Shown here: piece after piece, positions 50,869-61,130 of the stretch
Position numbering within the stretch: the first letter of the stretch is position 1
Layout of the letters: every line of letters begins with the position of its first letter
From: Streptomyces umbrinus
GTDB taxonomy: Bacteria > Actinomycetota > Actinomycetes > Streptomycetales > Streptomycetaceae
Assembly: GCF_030817415.1 (NCBI RefSeq)
Contig: NZ_JAUSZI010000002.1
Span: 5,580,001 to 5,644,000, forward strand
DNA length: 64,000 nt
Direction: 5' to 3'
Notes under the pieces: generated by a model
What the model was told of the DNA's origin: nothing
Databases searched by the model: none
The model's input: only the letters and a program-made list of their open reading frames with translations
Translations under genes and position numbers: made by a program

Positions 50869-51630
50869 TTACTTCTTCTTGCCCTGATTCTTGACGGCCT
50901 CGATCGCCGCCGCCGCCGCGTCCGGGTCCAGGTAGGTTCCGCCCGGGTTCAGCGGCTTGAAGTCGGCGTCGAGTTCGTAGGCGAGGGGGATGCCCGTGGG
51001 GATGTTCAAGCCTGCGATGTCCGCGTCCGAGACGCCGTCCAGGTGCTTGACGAGGGCGCGGAGGCTGTTGCCGTGGGCCGCGACCAGGACCGTGCGGCCG
51101 GCCAGGAGGTCGGGGACGATGCCGTCGTACCAGTACGGGAGCATGCGGACGACGACGTCCTTCAGGCACTCCGTGCGAGGGCGGAGCTCCGGGGGGATCG
51201 TCGCGTAGCGCGGGTCGTCCGACTGGGAGAACTCCGTGCCGTCCGCGAGCGGGGGCGGCGGCGTGTCGTACGAGCGGCGCCACAGCATGAACTGCTCCTC
51301 GCCGAACTCCGCGAGGGTCTGCGCCTTGTCCTTGCCCTGGAGGGCGCCGTAGTGGCGCTCGTTCAGGCGCCAGGAGCGGTGGACCGGGATCCAGTGGCGG
51401 TCCGCCGACTCCAGCGACAGCTGGGCGGTGCGGATCGCGCGCTTCTGGAGGGACGTGTGGACCACGTCGGGGAGAAGGCCGGCGTCCTTCAGGAGCTCGC
51501 CGCCGCGGACTGCCTCCTTCTCGCCCTTCTCGTTGAGGTTGACGTCCACCCAGCCGGTGAACAGGTTCTTCGCGTTCCATTCGCTCTCGCCGTGGCGGAG
51601 GAGGATCAGCTTGTACGGTGCGTCGGCCAT
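50869..51630 (-). CDS. gpmA: 2,3-bisphosphoglycerate-dependent phosphoglycerate mutase
   Basis: GpmA interconverts 3- and 2-phosphoglycerate in glycolysis. The 253-residue protein has the phospho-His motif [10 protein letters not shown], the second-site [15 protein letters not shown], and the closing catalytic [15 protein letters not shown] with [12 protein letters not shown]. The length matches dPGM enzymes. The ATG at 51630 ([16 protein letters not shown]) is family-typical, with an ATG two codons upstream. Confidence 0.95.
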   Translation of the reverse strand: MADAPYKLILLRHGESEWNAKNLFTGWVDVNLNEKGEKEAVRGGELLKDAGLLPDVVHTSLQKRAIRTAQLSLESADRHWIPVHRSWRLNERHYGALQGKDKAQTLAEFGEEQFMLWRRSYDTPPPPLADGTEFSQSDDPRYATIPPELRPRTECLKDVVVRMLPYWYDGIVPDLLAGRTVLVAAHGNSLRALVKHLDGVSDADIAGLNIPTGIPLAYELDADFKPLNPGGTYLDPDAAAAAIEAVKNQGKKK

Positions 51631-51804
51631 GCGCATGAGCGTAATCCAAGGCTTTGATCCGTTGCGCGCCCGCCCGGCAGCCGGACACGCATCCGCTCGG
51701 CAGCCGGACAGTTGACGGGATCTGTTAAATGGCTGGCCCTCCCCCGCGATGGATTCGTAATGTGTGCCTACCGCTCCAGCCGCTTACATCCGTGGGGGAT
51801 CCGC

Positions 51805-53097
51805 ATGACCGCCGCCGCCCTGAGACGTGTCACGCGCGAGACGCTCTCCGGTCTTCCCCGCGAGTTCTGGTGGCTCTGGACCAGCACACTCGTGAACCGG
51901 CTCGGCGCGTTCGTCGCCACCTTCATGGCGCTCTATCTCACCCTCGACCGCGGCTACTCCGCCTCGTACGCCGGACTGGTCGCCGCGCTCCACGGGCTCG
52001 GCGGTGTCATCTCCTCCCTCGGCGCGGGCGTCATGACGGACCGGCTCGGACGGCGGCCCACCCTCCTCGTCGCCCAGTCGTCGACCGCCGTCTCCGTCGC
52101 ACTGCTCGGCTTCGTGCACCACCCGGTCGCGATCGCCGCCGTCGCTTTCCTGGTGGGCATGGCAAGCAACGCCTCCCGGCCTGCCGTGCAGGCGATGATG
52201 GCCGACATCGTCCGGCCCGAGGACCGCGTCCGGGCCTTCTCCCTCAACTACTGGGCCATCAACCTGGGGTTCGCCGTCTCCGCCATGGCGGCCGGGTTCA
52301 TCGCCGAGTTCAGCTACCTCGCCGGCTTCCTCATCGAGGCCGGGATGACCATGATCTGCGCGATCCTCGTCTTCGCGAAGCTGCCCGAATCCCGGCCCGT
52401 GCGGGTGTCCAAGGGCGTCGACGAACCCGAGGTCGGGCTCGGGACCGTGCTGCGCGACGGGCGCTTCATGAGCGTCGTCGGGCTGTCCTTCCTCGTCTCG
52501 CTGATCTTCCAGCAGGGGTATCTGGGCCTGCCCGTGGCGATGGGCGAGGCCGGGTTCACGCCCGCCGACTACGGCATGGCGATCGCGGTCAACGGCGTCC
52601 TCATCGTCGTCCTCCAGATTCCCGTCACCCGCTTCATCGAGCACCGGGATCCGAGGCGGCTTCTCGTCCTCTCGTCCCTCCTCGCCGGGTACGGGTTCGG
52701 GCTCACCGCCTTCGCCGGGTCGGTCGGCGTCTTCGCGCTCACGGTCTGCGTCTGGACCCTCGCCGAGATCGTCAACGCGCCCACCCAGACCAGCCTCGTC
52801 GTCCGTCTCTCCCCCACCCACGGCCGCGGCCGCTACCAGGGCATGTACACCATGTCCTGGTCCGTGGCCGCCCTCGTCGCACCCCTGATGTCCGGTTTCG
52901 TCATCGACCGGTACGGGGCGGAGTGGCTGTGGGGCGCGTGCGCGGTCATCGGCACGGTCACCGGTGTGGGGTACGGGGCCCTGATGCGCCACCTTCCGAC
53001 GCACGACCCGGAGGAGCCGGAGAAGCCGGGGACCACGGAACCCAAAGCCGCCGAGGCACCTCTTGCTGCCCCTAAGCCCGAGGTCAGCGCCTCATAG
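51805..53097 (+). CDS. MFS transporter (drug/metabolite exporter type)
   Basis: The 430-residue protein has twelve predicted transmembrane helices and the MFS motif A in GVMTDRLGRRPTLLVAQSS, with a related copy RFIEHRDPRRLLVLSSLL between helices 8 and 9. The C-terminal 30 residues are hydrophilic and Pro/Glu-rich. It belongs to the MDR-type drug:H+ antiporter group, and the substrate is unknown. The ATG at 51805 follows gtgggggatccgc. It converges with the DUF2000 gene. Confidence 0.85.
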   Translation: MTAAALRRVTRETLSGLPREFWWLWTSTLVNRLGAFVATFMALYLTLDRGYSASYAGLVAALHGLGGVISSLGAGVMTDRLGRRPTLLVAQSSTAVSVALLGFVHHPVAIAAVAFLVGMASNASRPAVQAMMADIVRPEDRVRAFSLNYWAINLGFAVSAMAAGFIAEFSYLAGFLIEAGMTMICAILVFAKLPESRPVRVSKGVDEPEVGLGTVLRDGRFMSVVGLSFLVSLIFQQGYLGLPVAMGEAGFTPADYGMAIAVNGVLIVVLQIPVTRFIEHRDPRRLLVLSSLLAGYGFGLTAFAGSVGVFALTVCVWTLAEIVNAPTQTSLVVRLSPTHGRGRYQGMYTMSWSVAALVAPLMSGFVIDRYGAEWLWGACAVIGTVTGVGYGALMRHLPTHDPEEPEKPGTTEPKAAEAPLAAPKPEVSAS

Positions 53098-53132
53098 GCC
53101 GGCCCCCGCCACATCTCACGTAACCGTGCGCC

Positions 53133-53609
53133 TCACGGATGCATCCGCGCCCCCTTGAGCACCTTGTCCACCGCGTTGCGCGGCCCGTACACCGCGAGCC
53201 CCACCAGGTCCAGCTCCGCCGTCGGTACGGCCCGTACCGCCGCCCGGTTGTCGCGGTCGTTGCCCGTGGTGAACAGGTCGGAGGTGAAGAGCGCGCGGGG
53301 CAGGGCGCGGGAGAGGGTCCGGGTGTGGGCCGCGGTCAGCGTCTCCTTCGTACCCTCGAAGACCAGGACGGGCTGGCGGAACATCGGCAGGTAGCCGGTC
53401 CCGTCGGCGTCCTCGTACGGCTCGCCGATCACCTCGGGCACGGACGCCCCGATCCCGCTCACGAGGAACGCGGTCACGTTCAGCCGCTGCCACGGCTCCA
53501 GGTCCTCCCGCAACAGGACGGCGATCTTGGTGTCGAAGCGGACGGGTTCGGCGTGGGCGGGTTCCGTGGAAACGCGGGCGGGTTCCGTGGGAAGGGGTTC
53601 AGCGTTCAT
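53133..53609 (-). CDS. DUF2000 family protein
   Basis: The 158-residue protein has a Pro/Glu repeat-like start (PLPTEPARVSTEPAHAEPV), then the DUF2000 domain: KIAVLLREDLEPWQRLNVTAFLVSG, YLPMFRQPVLVFEG, then FTSDLFTTGNDRDNRAAV. Structurally the family resembles peptidyl-tRNA hydrolases, but no activity is assigned. It is divergent from the AraC regulator with 49 bp between start codons, so the regulator may control it. Confidence 0.8.
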   Translation of the reverse strand: MNAEPLPTEPARVSTEPAHAEPVRFDTKIAVLLREDLEPWQRLNVTAFLVSGIGASVPEVIGEPYEDADGTGYLPMFRQPVLVFEGTKETLTAAHTRTLSRALPRALFTSDLFTTGNDRDNRAAVRAVPTAELDLVGLAVYGPRNAVDKVLKGARMHP

Positions 53610-53658
53610 GCACTGAGACTGCCGAGCCGCGTACGTCCCCGTCTTGTACGTTCTTTGC

Positions 53659-54459
53659 ATGGTCGCCCAGCGTGAGGTCTCCGCGTGGCGCCCGCGCGTA
53701 CCGGGTGTCGTGGAGGTGTTCCACGCCCATTTCACGGAGTACGCGTATCCGATGCACGTCCATGACGCGTGGACGCTGCTGATCGTCGACGCGGGGGCCG
53801 TGCGGTACGACCTCGACCGGCACGAGCACGGCACCCCGCACGACACGGTCTCGCTGCTCCCGCCGCACGTCCCGCACAACGGCTCGCCGGTCACTCCGTC
53901 CGGTTTCCGCAAGCGGGTGCTGTACCTGGACCTCAGCCGGCTCGACGAGACCTATATCGGCCCGGCGGTGGACACCCCGGACCTCGTCGACCCCGTACTG
54001 CGCCGGCGCGTCGGGCAGCTGCACACCGCCCTCGCCCACCCCGGCGACGAGCTGGAGGCGGAGAGCAGGCTGACCCTGATCGGCGAGCGGCTGCGCGACC
54101 ATCTGCGCCCGCGGGCAGGGGAGGACCTTCCGCCTCGGCCCGACCACCCCCTTGCCCACGACCTGCGCAAACTCCTCGACGAGCGGCTCGTCCAGGGGGT
54201 GAACCTGGAGGAGGCCGCGAGTCTGGTGCACGCGCACCCCGCCCACCTTGTACGGGCGTTCAGCGGTGCCTTCGGGATCGCCCCGCACCAGTACCTGATG
54301 TCCCGCCGCGTCGACCTCGCCCGCCGCCTCCTCCTCGACGGCCGCACACCGGGCGAGGTGGCGGCGGAGACCGGCTTCTACGACCAATCGCATCTGACCC
54401 GGCACTTCAAGCGGCTGGTCGGGGTGGCTCCGGGGCGCTACCGCCTCAGCGCGCGCTGA
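53659..54459 (+). CDS. AraC-family transcriptional regulator
   Basis: The 266-residue regulator has an N-terminal cupin ligand-binding domain (FTEYAYPMHVHDAWTLLIVDAGAVRYDLD, VSLLPPHVPHNG) and a C-terminal double HTH (VNLEEAASLVHAHPAHLVRAFSGAFGIAPHQYLMSRRVDLARRLL, then TGFYDQSHLTRHFKRLVGVAPGRYR). The inducer is unknown. Its ATG at 53659 has no clear ribosome site and may be leaderless. The likely target is the divergent DUF2000 gene. It overlaps the convergent beta-helix gene by 14 bases. Confidence 0.88.
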   Translation: MVAQREVSAWRPRVPGVVEVFHAHFTEYAYPMHVHDAWTLLIVDAGAVRYDLDRHEHGTPHDTVSLLPPHVPHNGSPVTPSGFRKRVLYLDLSRLDETYIGPAVDTPDLVDPVLRRRVGQLHTALAHPGDELEAESRLTLIGERLRDHLRPRAGEDLPPRPDHPLAHDLRKLLDERLVQGVNLEEAASLVHAHPAHLVRAFSGAFGIAPHQYLMSRRVDLARRLLLDGRTPGEVAAETGFYDQSHLTRHFKRLVGVAPGRYRLSAR

Positions 54460-56197
54460 ACGTCCGGGATGGCACGTCCGGGATCTCGCGCTGGGCCTCG
54501 TACAGGTTCCGCGGGCGTACCGTCCCCGAGGTCCCGTACAGCTCCAGGCGGGAGTGCAGGTCTCCGGAGAAGTCGGGTACGTCGATCTGGTCGAACTCCG
54601 TCACCTCGTTGATGCCGACGGTGGCGCTGTAGGGCGCGAGGCCGTCGATCCTCGTCAGGCCGGCGCGGGCGTTGGTGACGCGGATGTTCCAGTGCGTGAA
54701 CCGGGCGCCGAAGAGCGGTCCTGCGACCGCATCGCCGCCGTGGCGGCCGTTGTTGGTGACCGTGATGTCGGTACGGACGTTCGCGAAGGGCATGCCCCGG
54801 TGGGTGTCGAAGGTACCCATGCGCATGTCACCGCGCGACCAGACGTTGTACGAGGACAGCCCCTCCACGTTGATGCCGTGGAGCTGGGTCCCCGCGGGGG
54901 CCGGGGTCGTGCGCTGCTCGATGACGAAGTCCTCGACGAGGTTGTCGTGCGAGCCCTCGCGGCAGAAGTACGGGTGGTGCGTCCCCCGGCCCGCGACCCG
55001 GGTGCCGCGCAGGGTGCAGGCGGAGGCGGACACCAGGCCGAAGCCGTTGTCCATGTGGCGTACGACGATGTCGTCGGCCCAGCAGTCGTACGCGCACTGG
55101 AAGGTGACGCCGTTGTGGCCCCGGTCGAGGAGGTGCGGGGCCTGCGGGGTCTCGACGGCTTCGAGGGTGAGGCCCTCGACACCCGAGCCGGTGAGCGCCT
55201 CCACGTGGGTGGTGAGGCGCGGGTCCCATTCGGGGCGGGTGTCGAGCGGGAGCGGGCGTTCCAGGGTGACTTTTCTGCCCCGCACGCGCGCGATGCGCAC
55301 GGGCCACTCGTACGGCACGTAGCTGGTCAATTTTGTCTTGTCGTCCCAGTGGTACGCCTCCGGGCCCGGGCCGCCGCCCGCCATGTGTTCCAGGAGGGTG
55401 TGCCCGGCGTCGTCGGCGAGGCGGAGGAGGACGAGGCGGCCGGGTCTGAGTCGTCCCGGGTCCGCGACCGTCACCGTCCAGGAGCCCCGGCGGGCGGGCC
55501 CGACCCTGGTCAGGGTCTCCCACTCGTCCCGCTTGTTGCCGGTCCAGCCCTCGAAGGGCCAGGCCTTCGCCCGGATGGCGTTCGTCAGGGTGGCGAAACG
55601 GTCCGCCGGGCAGAACCAGATGAGGCCGCCCGCCCATGACCAGGACGACTTGTCGCCGCCGTAGCGCGAACCGTGGGCGCCGATCAGCTCGGTGAGACTG
55701 CGGGTCGCGTACAGCTTCGTACGGGCGCTGCCGGCGCCGCGCAGGACGACGTTCGAGTGTCCGACGTGGATCAGGCCGTCGAGGCGGTAGGTGCCGGGCG
55801 GGATGAGAACCGTGCCGCCGCCGGCCCTTCCGGCGGCAGCGACGGCACGCTTGATCGCGGGGGCGGAGTCGGCCGAGCCGTCCGCCGTGGCGCCGTACGT
55901 GCGGACGTCGGCCACGACGGGGCGGCGGGGGAAGTGCGCCGCCCCGGCACGTTGACCGGCCCTGCCGATGTACGGGATCTGCGGGTGCGTGAAGGGCGTG
56001 CGGGTGAACTCCCGCCAGAGGGCGGGCACTTGCCCGGGGACTCCACCGGTGAAGTCCCCGTTGACGCCACCGGCGACGTCCCCGGTGGCGGCTGCCGCCC
56101 GGCCGCCGGTGGCGGTGCCGGTCACGGCGCCGGCCGCCACCGCTGTCGCGCTGCCGAGCAGGGCCCGTCTGGTGGGGCCTTCCCAACGATCACTCAT
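54446..56197 (-). CDS. Tat-exported right-handed beta-helix (pectate lyase superfamily) protein
   Basis: The 583-residue precursor has a twin-arginine signal (PTRRALLGSATAVAAGAV). A GDVAGGVNGDFTGGV linker follows, then a Pectate_lyase_3-type parallel beta-helix marked by VADVRTYGATADGSADSAPAIKRAVAAAG and GGTVLIPPGTYRLDGLIHV. Repeated beta-helix turns follow (GSGVEGLTLEAVETPQAP, NGVTFQCAYDCWADDIVVRHMDNG). Members cleave or bind polysaccharides, and the substrate here is unknown. I see no recognisable carbohydrate-binding module. The ATG at 56197 follows GGAAGGCGG. Confidence 0.8.
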   Translation of the reverse strand: MSDRWEGPTRRALLGSATAVAAGAVTGTATGGRAAAATGDVAGGVNGDFTGGVPGQVPALWREFTRTPFTHPQIPYIGRAGQRAGAAHFPRRPVVADVRTYGATADGSADSAPAIKRAVAAAGRAGGGTVLIPPGTYRLDGLIHVGHSNVVLRGAGSARTKLYATRSLTELIGAHGSRYGGDKSSWSWAGGLIWFCPADRFATLTNAIRAKAWPFEGWTGNKRDEWETLTRVGPARRGSWTVTVADPGRLRPGRLVLLRLADDAGHTLLEHMAGGGPGPEAYHWDDKTKLTSYVPYEWPVRIARVRGRKVTLERPLPLDTRPEWDPRLTTHVEALTGSGVEGLTLEAVETPQAPHLLDRGHNGVTFQCAYDCWADDIVVRHMDNGFGLVSASACTLRGTRVAGRGTHHPYFCREGSHDNLVEDFVIEQRTTPAPAGTQLHGINVEGLSSYNVWSRGDMRMGTFDTHRGMPFANVRTDITVTNNGRHGGDAVAGPLFGARFTHWNIRVTNARAGLTRIDGLAPYSATVGINEVTEFDQIDVPDFSGDLHSRLELYGTSGTVRPRNLYEAQREIPDVPSRTFSAR

Positions 56198-56355
56198 GCC
56201 CGAACCGCCTTCCAGGGATGGGGATTTCCATGGATGTGAACGACGTTCAGATGTGCGTTGGCGGTGAGCATGACACGCGACCCTTGCACGAGGAAAGGGT
56301 CGCGCAACGGGTGATTGATGGAGACGCTGATGGAGAGTTAGTACGGACCAGTTGG

Positions 56356-56856
56356 TCAGTCGGTCGAACGTCGAGTCAGATGACTGAACGCATCGAGGTT
56401 GCGCGTGGACTCGCCGCGCGACACCCGCCAGGCGTACTCCTTGCGGATCGCGGAGGCGAAACCGAGCTCCAGGAGGGTGTTGAAACTGCCGTCGGCGGCC
56501 TCCAGGACCGAGCCGAGCAGCCGGTCGATCTCGTCGGCGGTGACCGCGGCGAGCGGGAGCTTGCCCGCCACATAGATGTCGCCGAGGGAGTCGACCGCGT
56601 AACTCACGCCGTAGAGCCTGAGGTTGCGCTCAAGGAGCCAGCGGTGCACGCCGGGCTCGTTCTCGTCCGGGTGGCGGATGACGAAGGCGTTGAGCGACAG
56701 GGAGTGCCTGCCGACGATCAGCGAGACGGTCGTCGACAGCTTGCGGGTGCCGGGCAGCTTCACCACGAAGTGGCCGGGCTCCGGACTCTCCCACTCGATC
56801 TCGGCGTCCTTCAGGACCGCCTCGATGGTCCCCGCCGCGCTCTCCACGTCAGCCAT
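56356..56856 (-). CDS. YbjN domain protein
   Basis: The 166-residue protein shows the YbjN/type III chaperone-like fold: [34 protein letters not shown], then [33 protein letters not shown]. In actinobacteria it is regularly encoded right after mshA, as here, with an 8-base overlap. Its role in the mycothiol context is not established. Confidence 0.85.
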   Translation of the reverse strand: MADVESAAGTIEAVLKDAEIEWESPEPGHFVVKLPGTRKLSTTVSLIVGRHSLSLNAFVIRHPDENEPGVHRWLLERNLRLYGVSYAVDSLGDIYVAGKLPLAAVTADEIDRLLGSVLEAADGSFNTLLELGFASAIRKEYAWRVSRGESTRNLDAFSHLTRRSTD

Positions 56857-58186
56857 GGTGGGAGCGTACGTGACGGCGGTGCTCGTGCATCGCCGCCGTG
56901 TAGACGTCCGCCGTGGCGGCGGCGGAGGTGTCCCAGCCGAAGGACTTGGCGTGCCAGGCGGCGGCCGCGCCCATCCGGTCCGGGAGCGCCCGGTTGTCGG
57001 CGAAATCGCGCAGCACGCGCGCGTAGTCGACGGGATTGTGGCCCGGGACCAGAAAGCCCGTCTCCTTGTGCCGCACCGCGACGGGCAGACCGCCCACCGC
57101 GGCCGCGAGCACCGGTGTCCCCGCCGCCTGTGCCTCTATGGCGACGAGCCCGAAGGACTCGCTGTAGGAGGGCATCACGAGAACGGACGCGGCCCGGAAC
57201 CAGTCGGCGAGCTGCTCCTGTCCGACCGGCGGCCGGAACCGCACGACGTCGGCGATACCGAGCCGGGCGGCGAGTTTCTGCAGGCCCTCGGGCTTGGCGA
57301 GGCCGCTGCCGCTCGGGCCGCCCACGATGGGCACCACGATGTTCGAACGGAGCTCGGGCCGCTCGTCGAGGAGGACGGCGACCGCGCGCAGCAGCACGTC
57401 GGGCGCCTTCAGGGGCTGGATGCGGCCGGCGAAGAGCGGTATCAGGGCGTCCTGCGGCAGGCCGAGCCGGTCGCGCGCGGCGGCGCGTCCGTCGGCCGGA
57501 CGGAACCGGTCGAGGTTCACACCCGGGTGGACGACCGCGACCTTGCCGGGCTCGGCCTCGTAGTGCCGTACGAGCTCGTCGGCCTCTTCGGAGGTGTTGG
57601 CGATGAGACGGTCGGCGGCGCGCACGATCTGCGTCTCGCCGATGACCCGGGCGGCGGGCTCGGGGGTGTCGCCGTCGGCCAGGGCGGCGTTCTTGACCTT
57701 CGCCATGGTGTGCATCGCGTGCACCAGGGGGGCGCCCCAGCGTTCGGCGGCCAGCCAGCCGACGTGGCCCGAGAGCCAGTAGTGCGAGTGCACCAGGTCG
57801 TAGTAGCCGGGCCGGTGACCGGCCCAGGCCTGCATCACCCCGTGCGTGAAGGCACAGAGCTGGGCGGGCAGATCCTCCTTGGCGAGCCCCTCGTACGGGC
57901 CTGCGTCCACATGTCGTACGAGGACTCCGGGCGCGAGTTCCACCTTGGGCGGCAGGGCCCCGGTCGTCGCGCGCGTGAAGATCTCGACCTCGATGTTGAT
58001 CGCGGCGAGGCGCTGGGCCAGCTCCACGATGTAGACGTTCATGCCGCCCGCGTCGCCGGTGCCCGGCTGGTGCAGGGGTGAGGTGTGCACGGAGAGCATC
58101 GCCACGCGGCGGGGCCGACGGTGCACCCTCAGCCTCGAAGGGGCCGCCGGGGAGCGGAGCCCGAGCCTGCTCACGTACTGGCTCAC
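56849..58186 (-). CDS. mshA: MshA, D-inositol-3-phosphate glycosyltransferase
   Basis: MshA makes the first step of mycothiol, joining GlcNAc from UDP-GlcNAc to inositol-3-phosphate. The 445-residue GT4-type protein has the donor/acceptor loop [29 protein letters not shown], then [27 protein letters not shown] and [17 protein letters not shown]. The nucleotide-sugar motif [25 protein letters not shown] is also present. The GTG at 58186 has GGAGGAA eight bases upstream; the longer frame from 58294 is not family-like. It overlaps YbjN downstream. Confidence 0.94.
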   Translation of the reverse strand: MSQYVSRLGLRSPAAPSRLRVHRRPRRVAMLSVHTSPLHQPGTGDAGGMNVYIVELAQRLAAINIEVEIFTRATTGALPPKVELAPGVLVRHVDAGPYEGLAKEDLPAQLCAFTHGVMQAWAGHRPGYYDLVHSHYWLSGHVGWLAAERWGAPLVHAMHTMAKVKNAALADGDTPEPAARVIGETQIVRAADRLIANTSEEADELVRHYEAEPGKVAVVHPGVNLDRFRPADGRAAARDRLGLPQDALIPLFAGRIQPLKAPDVLLRAVAVLLDERPELRSNIVVPIVGGPSGSGLAKPEGLQKLAARLGIADVVRFRPPVGQEQLADWFRAASVLVMPSYSESFGLVAIEAQAAGTPVLAAAVGGLPVAVRHKETGFLVPGHNPVDYARVLRDFADNRALPDRMGAAAAWHAKSFGWDTSAAATADVYTAAMHEHRRHVRSHHG

Positions 58187-58558
58187 GTGGCGTTCCTCCT
58201 TGCTGCGGACTTGCTCTGACCGTGTCGCGGGCATGCCTGACGGAGGACGTGAAACGCCCTCCAGCTCCTTGAACGCCGGAGCACTCTGCTCCATTTCCTC
58301 TTTGCCGAATCATTACTGGGGGTCGCTCAACCGTTCGATGGTGTGTTGCGTAGGGGATGCGGGTGGGCGTTGCTTTTCCTCGCCCCCGCCGCCCCTACCC
58401 ATTCCCGTCCCTTGCTCAGGGGCTCCGCCCCCGAACCCCCGTGCGCAGTTCCCCGCGCCCCTAAAAGGGCGCGGGGAACTGCGCGACCAGCCACGACGAA
58501 CCCGCACGCACAACCCAACCCGGCGCCGCAGGCGCCCGCACCGCCTACCCTTACCCCC
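58187..58558. other. Divergent gap with hairpin repeats between mshA and a methyltransferase
   Basis: The 372-bp region holds a compound dispersed repeat at 58415-58510. The mshA promoter should lie in the stretch 58190-58320, which includes an AT-richer cattactgggggtc part. I see no gene. Confidence 0.5.
58415..58510. repeat. Compound dispersed hairpin repeat
   Basis: It contains ggggctccgcccccgaaccc, then gcgcagttccccgcgccc, four bases, and gggcgcggggaactgcgc. Two modules face each other as a long inverted repeat of about 17 bp per arm. Confidence 0.85.
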
Positions 58559-59368
58559 ATGAAAGCCCGCGCAGCGACCCCCGTCGGGACGGTGACGCGC
58601 GGTACCACCAACCCCAACCGCCTCCGCCGCATGGACCGCTGGATCGCGACGACCCACGGTGCCGAACTGCGCAGGTCGGACGCCCCCGTGGCCGTGGATC
58701 TCGGATACGGCGCGGCCCCCTGGACGGCGGTGGAGCTCCTCCAGCGCCTCCGTACCGCCGCCCCCCGCACCCGCGTGGTCGGCGTGGAGATCGACCCGGC
58801 CCGGGTCGCGGCCGCGAAGCCGTACGAACGGGAGGGGCTGGAGTTCCGGCACGGCGGCTTCGAGATCCCCCTGCCGAAGCGGCCGTCGCTGATCCGCGCG
58901 GCGAACGTGCTGCGGCAGTACGAGGAGGCGGAGGTCGCCGAGGTCTGGGCGCGGCTGTGCACCCGTCTCGCTCCGGCGGGCGCCGACTCGCGGGGCGGGC
59001 TCCTCGTCGAGGGCACGTGCGACGAGATCGGCCGCCGGCACGTATGGGTCGCGCTCGGCCCCGAGGGCCCGCGAACCGTCACGTTCGCCACCCGCCTCGG
59101 CTCCCTGGACCGCCCGTCCGACCTGGCCGAACGCCTCCCCAAGGCCCTCATCCACCGCAACGTCCCGGGCGAACCGGTGCACGCCTTCCTCCGCGATTTC
59201 GACCGGGCCTGGGCGGCCGCGGCGCCGTACGCCTCGTACGGTGCCCGACAGCGCTGGCTCCGGGCCGTACGCGATCTGACGGCGGACTGGCCGGTCACGG
59301 ACGGGGCGTCGCGCTGGCGGCAGGGCGAAGTGACCGTGCGCTGGGAGGCGTTGGCGCCTCGCTCGTAG
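58559..59368 (+). CDS. Class I SAM-dependent methyltransferase-like protein
   Basis: The 269-residue protein has a Rossmann methyltransferase core: VAVDLGYGAAPWTAVELLQRL (SAM motif I), VVGVEIDPARVAAAKPY (motif II) and LIRAANVLRQYEEAEV (motif IV-like). Its end EVTVRWEALAPRS is typical of a Streptomyces family of unknown substrate. The ATG at 58559 begins MKARAATPVG with no clear ribosome site, so the mRNA may be leaderless. Confidence 0.75.
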   Translation: MKARAATPVGTVTRGTTNPNRLRRMDRWIATTHGAELRRSDAPVAVDLGYGAAPWTAVELLQRLRTAAPRTRVVGVEIDPARVAAAKPYEREGLEFRHGGFEIPLPKRPSLIRAANVLRQYEEAEVAEVWARLCTRLAPAGADSRGGLLVEGTCDEIGRRHVWVALGPEGPRTVTFATRLGSLDRPSDLAERLPKALIHRNVPGEPVHAFLRDFDRAWAAAAPYASYGARQRWLRAVRDLTADWPVTDGASRWRQGEVTVRWEALAPRS

Positions 59369-59603
59369 GCCGGCCGGGCCGACGGAGCCGTGGGGCGGTA
59401 CGGCGGGAACGATCTCGGTGAGTCGTTCGTCACATTGGCGGGGAACGCGCGGGAGATCATCGTCGAGTGGGCAGTGAGGGGTGGGGAACGGGCGGTGCGC
59501 GGGAGGGAGTTCCTGCCCGCCTCTGTCACATTGCGCGCCGACATGGCACGATCCCCGAGGCCTTCGTAAGTTACTGACGGTAAATCAACTTGGGGGTTGG
59601 TCC

Positions 59604-60689
59604 ATGGGAACCGGCAAGCGGAGCCTGACCACTACGGCCATGGCCCTGGCCTGCGCGGCAACCATCCTGTCCGCGCCTGGAGTGGCCTTCGCGGCCCCGA
59701 CTCCGCCCCCCACGCCGACTCCGACTCCACCTCAGAGTTCAACACCCGCGAGCACCAAGGACCTTGAAGCGGTCCGCAAGAAGCTGGACACGCTCTACCA
59801 CGACGCGGCGGTCGCCACGGACGCGTACAACCTCGCGGAGGAGCGGGCCGAGGAGCAGTCGACGCAGATCGTCGGGCTGGCGCGCTCGATCGTCGAGGGG
59901 CAGGCGAGGCTGGACCACCTGAAGGACCGCGCGGGCGCCGCGGCCCGCGCCCAGTACCGCAGCGGCGGACTGCCGGACGAGGCCAAGCTGATGCTCAGCG
60001 ACGACCCGGCGCAGTTCCTGGACGGCGCGGGCCGGATCCGCGAGGGCGCCCAGGCGACCAAGGGCCTGCTCGCCGAAATGAAGCGCACCCAGGAGGACTT
60101 GGAGCAGTACGCGCGCGACGCGGCGGCCCAGTGGAAGAAGCTGGAGTCCAACCGCGAGGCGAAGGAAAAGGCCAAGAAGAAGGTCAAGAAGCAGATCGCC
60201 GCCGCCGAGAAGCTCGAGTCGCAGCTGGAGAAGGAAGAGAAGAAGCGCCTGGCGAAGCTGGAGCAGCAGGCCGCGTACAAGGCGCAGTCGGCCTGGCTGG
60301 GCTCCGGAGTCCTCGACGAGATCAGCGGCAAGGCGTCGGCCCAGGGCAAGAAGGCCGTGGAGTACGCGACGAAGCAGATCGGCAAGGCGTACGAATGGGG
60401 CGCCGAGGGGCCCAACACCTTCGACTGCTCGGGCCTGACCTCACAGGCGTGGGCGGCAGCCGGGCAGGGCATCCCGCGCACGTCCCAGGAGCAGTGGAAA
60501 CAGCTCGACCGCATCGCCGTCGAGGCCATGCGCCCCGGCGACCTCATCATCTACAACTCGGACGCCAGCCATGTCGCGCTCTACATAGGCGACGGCGCGA
60601 TCATCCACGCCCCCCGCCCGGGACGTACGGTGACGATCGCGGGAGCGGGATCGATGCCGATACTCGGAGTCGTACGCCCCGAACAGTGA
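59604..60689 (+). CDS. Secreted NlpC/P60 peptidoglycan hydrolase
   Basis: The 361-residue precursor has a signal peptide (about residues 1-30, LACAATILSAPGVAFAAP), a Pro/Thr linker and a long coiled coil (residues 50-225, very Lys/Glu/Ala-rich). The C-terminal NlpC/P60 cysteine peptidase domain has catalytic Cys in TFDCSGLTSQAW, His in ASHVALYIG and third residue His in IIHAPRPG. Such enzymes cut the stem peptide between D-Glu and meso-/LL-diaminopimelate. The coiled coil resembles the RipA/NlpC autoinhibitory helices. The TTGGGGGTTGG leader precedes ATG 59604. Confidence 0.9.
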   Translation: MGTGKRSLTTTAMALACAATILSAPGVAFAAPTPPPTPTPTPPQSSTPASTKDLEAVRKKLDTLYHDAAVATDAYNLAEERAEEQSTQIVGLARSIVEGQARLDHLKDRAGAAARAQYRSGGLPDEAKLMLSDDPAQFLDGAGRIREGAQATKGLLAEMKRTQEDLEQYARDAAAQWKKLESNREAKEKAKKKVKKQIAAAEKLESQLEKEEKKRLAKLEQQAAYKAQSAWLGSGVLDEISGKASAQGKKAVEYATKQIGKAYEWGAEGPNTFDCSGLTSQAWAAAGQGIPRTSQEQWKQLDRIAVEAMRPGDLIIYNSDASHVALYIGDGAIIHAPRPGRTVTIAGAGSMPILGVVRPEQ

Positions 60690-61130
60690 CGCCGCCGGCC
60701 TTCACCGCTGACGCCGCCGGTCCGGCAGTGATGCCGCCGGTCCACCCGGACCGGACGTCCGGCCTGAGGGGCGCCCACTCGTCCACCCGGACCGGGCACC
60801 CGCCCAGGAAAGCCCGGCCACCCACCGGGGTCGTACGTCCTACAAGTGGCACTTGGCCGCTTTGGTGCCGCGATCGGCGTGACCTGTCGCACGTGATGCG
60901 CGGCACGTTCCGGGCCGCCCGGCAACCCCCGGGGCGTGATGTACGTCATCCCGGACAAGAGCGCATCCTGCCCAATTGCGGTACGGGATGCGGCATATGA
61001 CGGTGGCTGTTTTGGACGTGCCCTGGCCTCCGCCATTCCTTTGTGGCGGCGGCTGACGCTATGGTCCCCGTCGGTGGACCGAGACCCCTCGGTCCGTCAT
61101 GCCCTCGGGGGGAGGGAAGGAACCCAGACG
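60690..61130. other. Gap between the NlpC/P60 and PP2C genes
   Basis: No supported gene lies in these 441 bases. The first 150 contain imperfect GCCGCCGGTCC repeats and two copies of gtccacccggaccgg. The region 60900-61040 is AT-richer and probably contains the promoter of the downstream phosphatase gene. Confidence 0.45.
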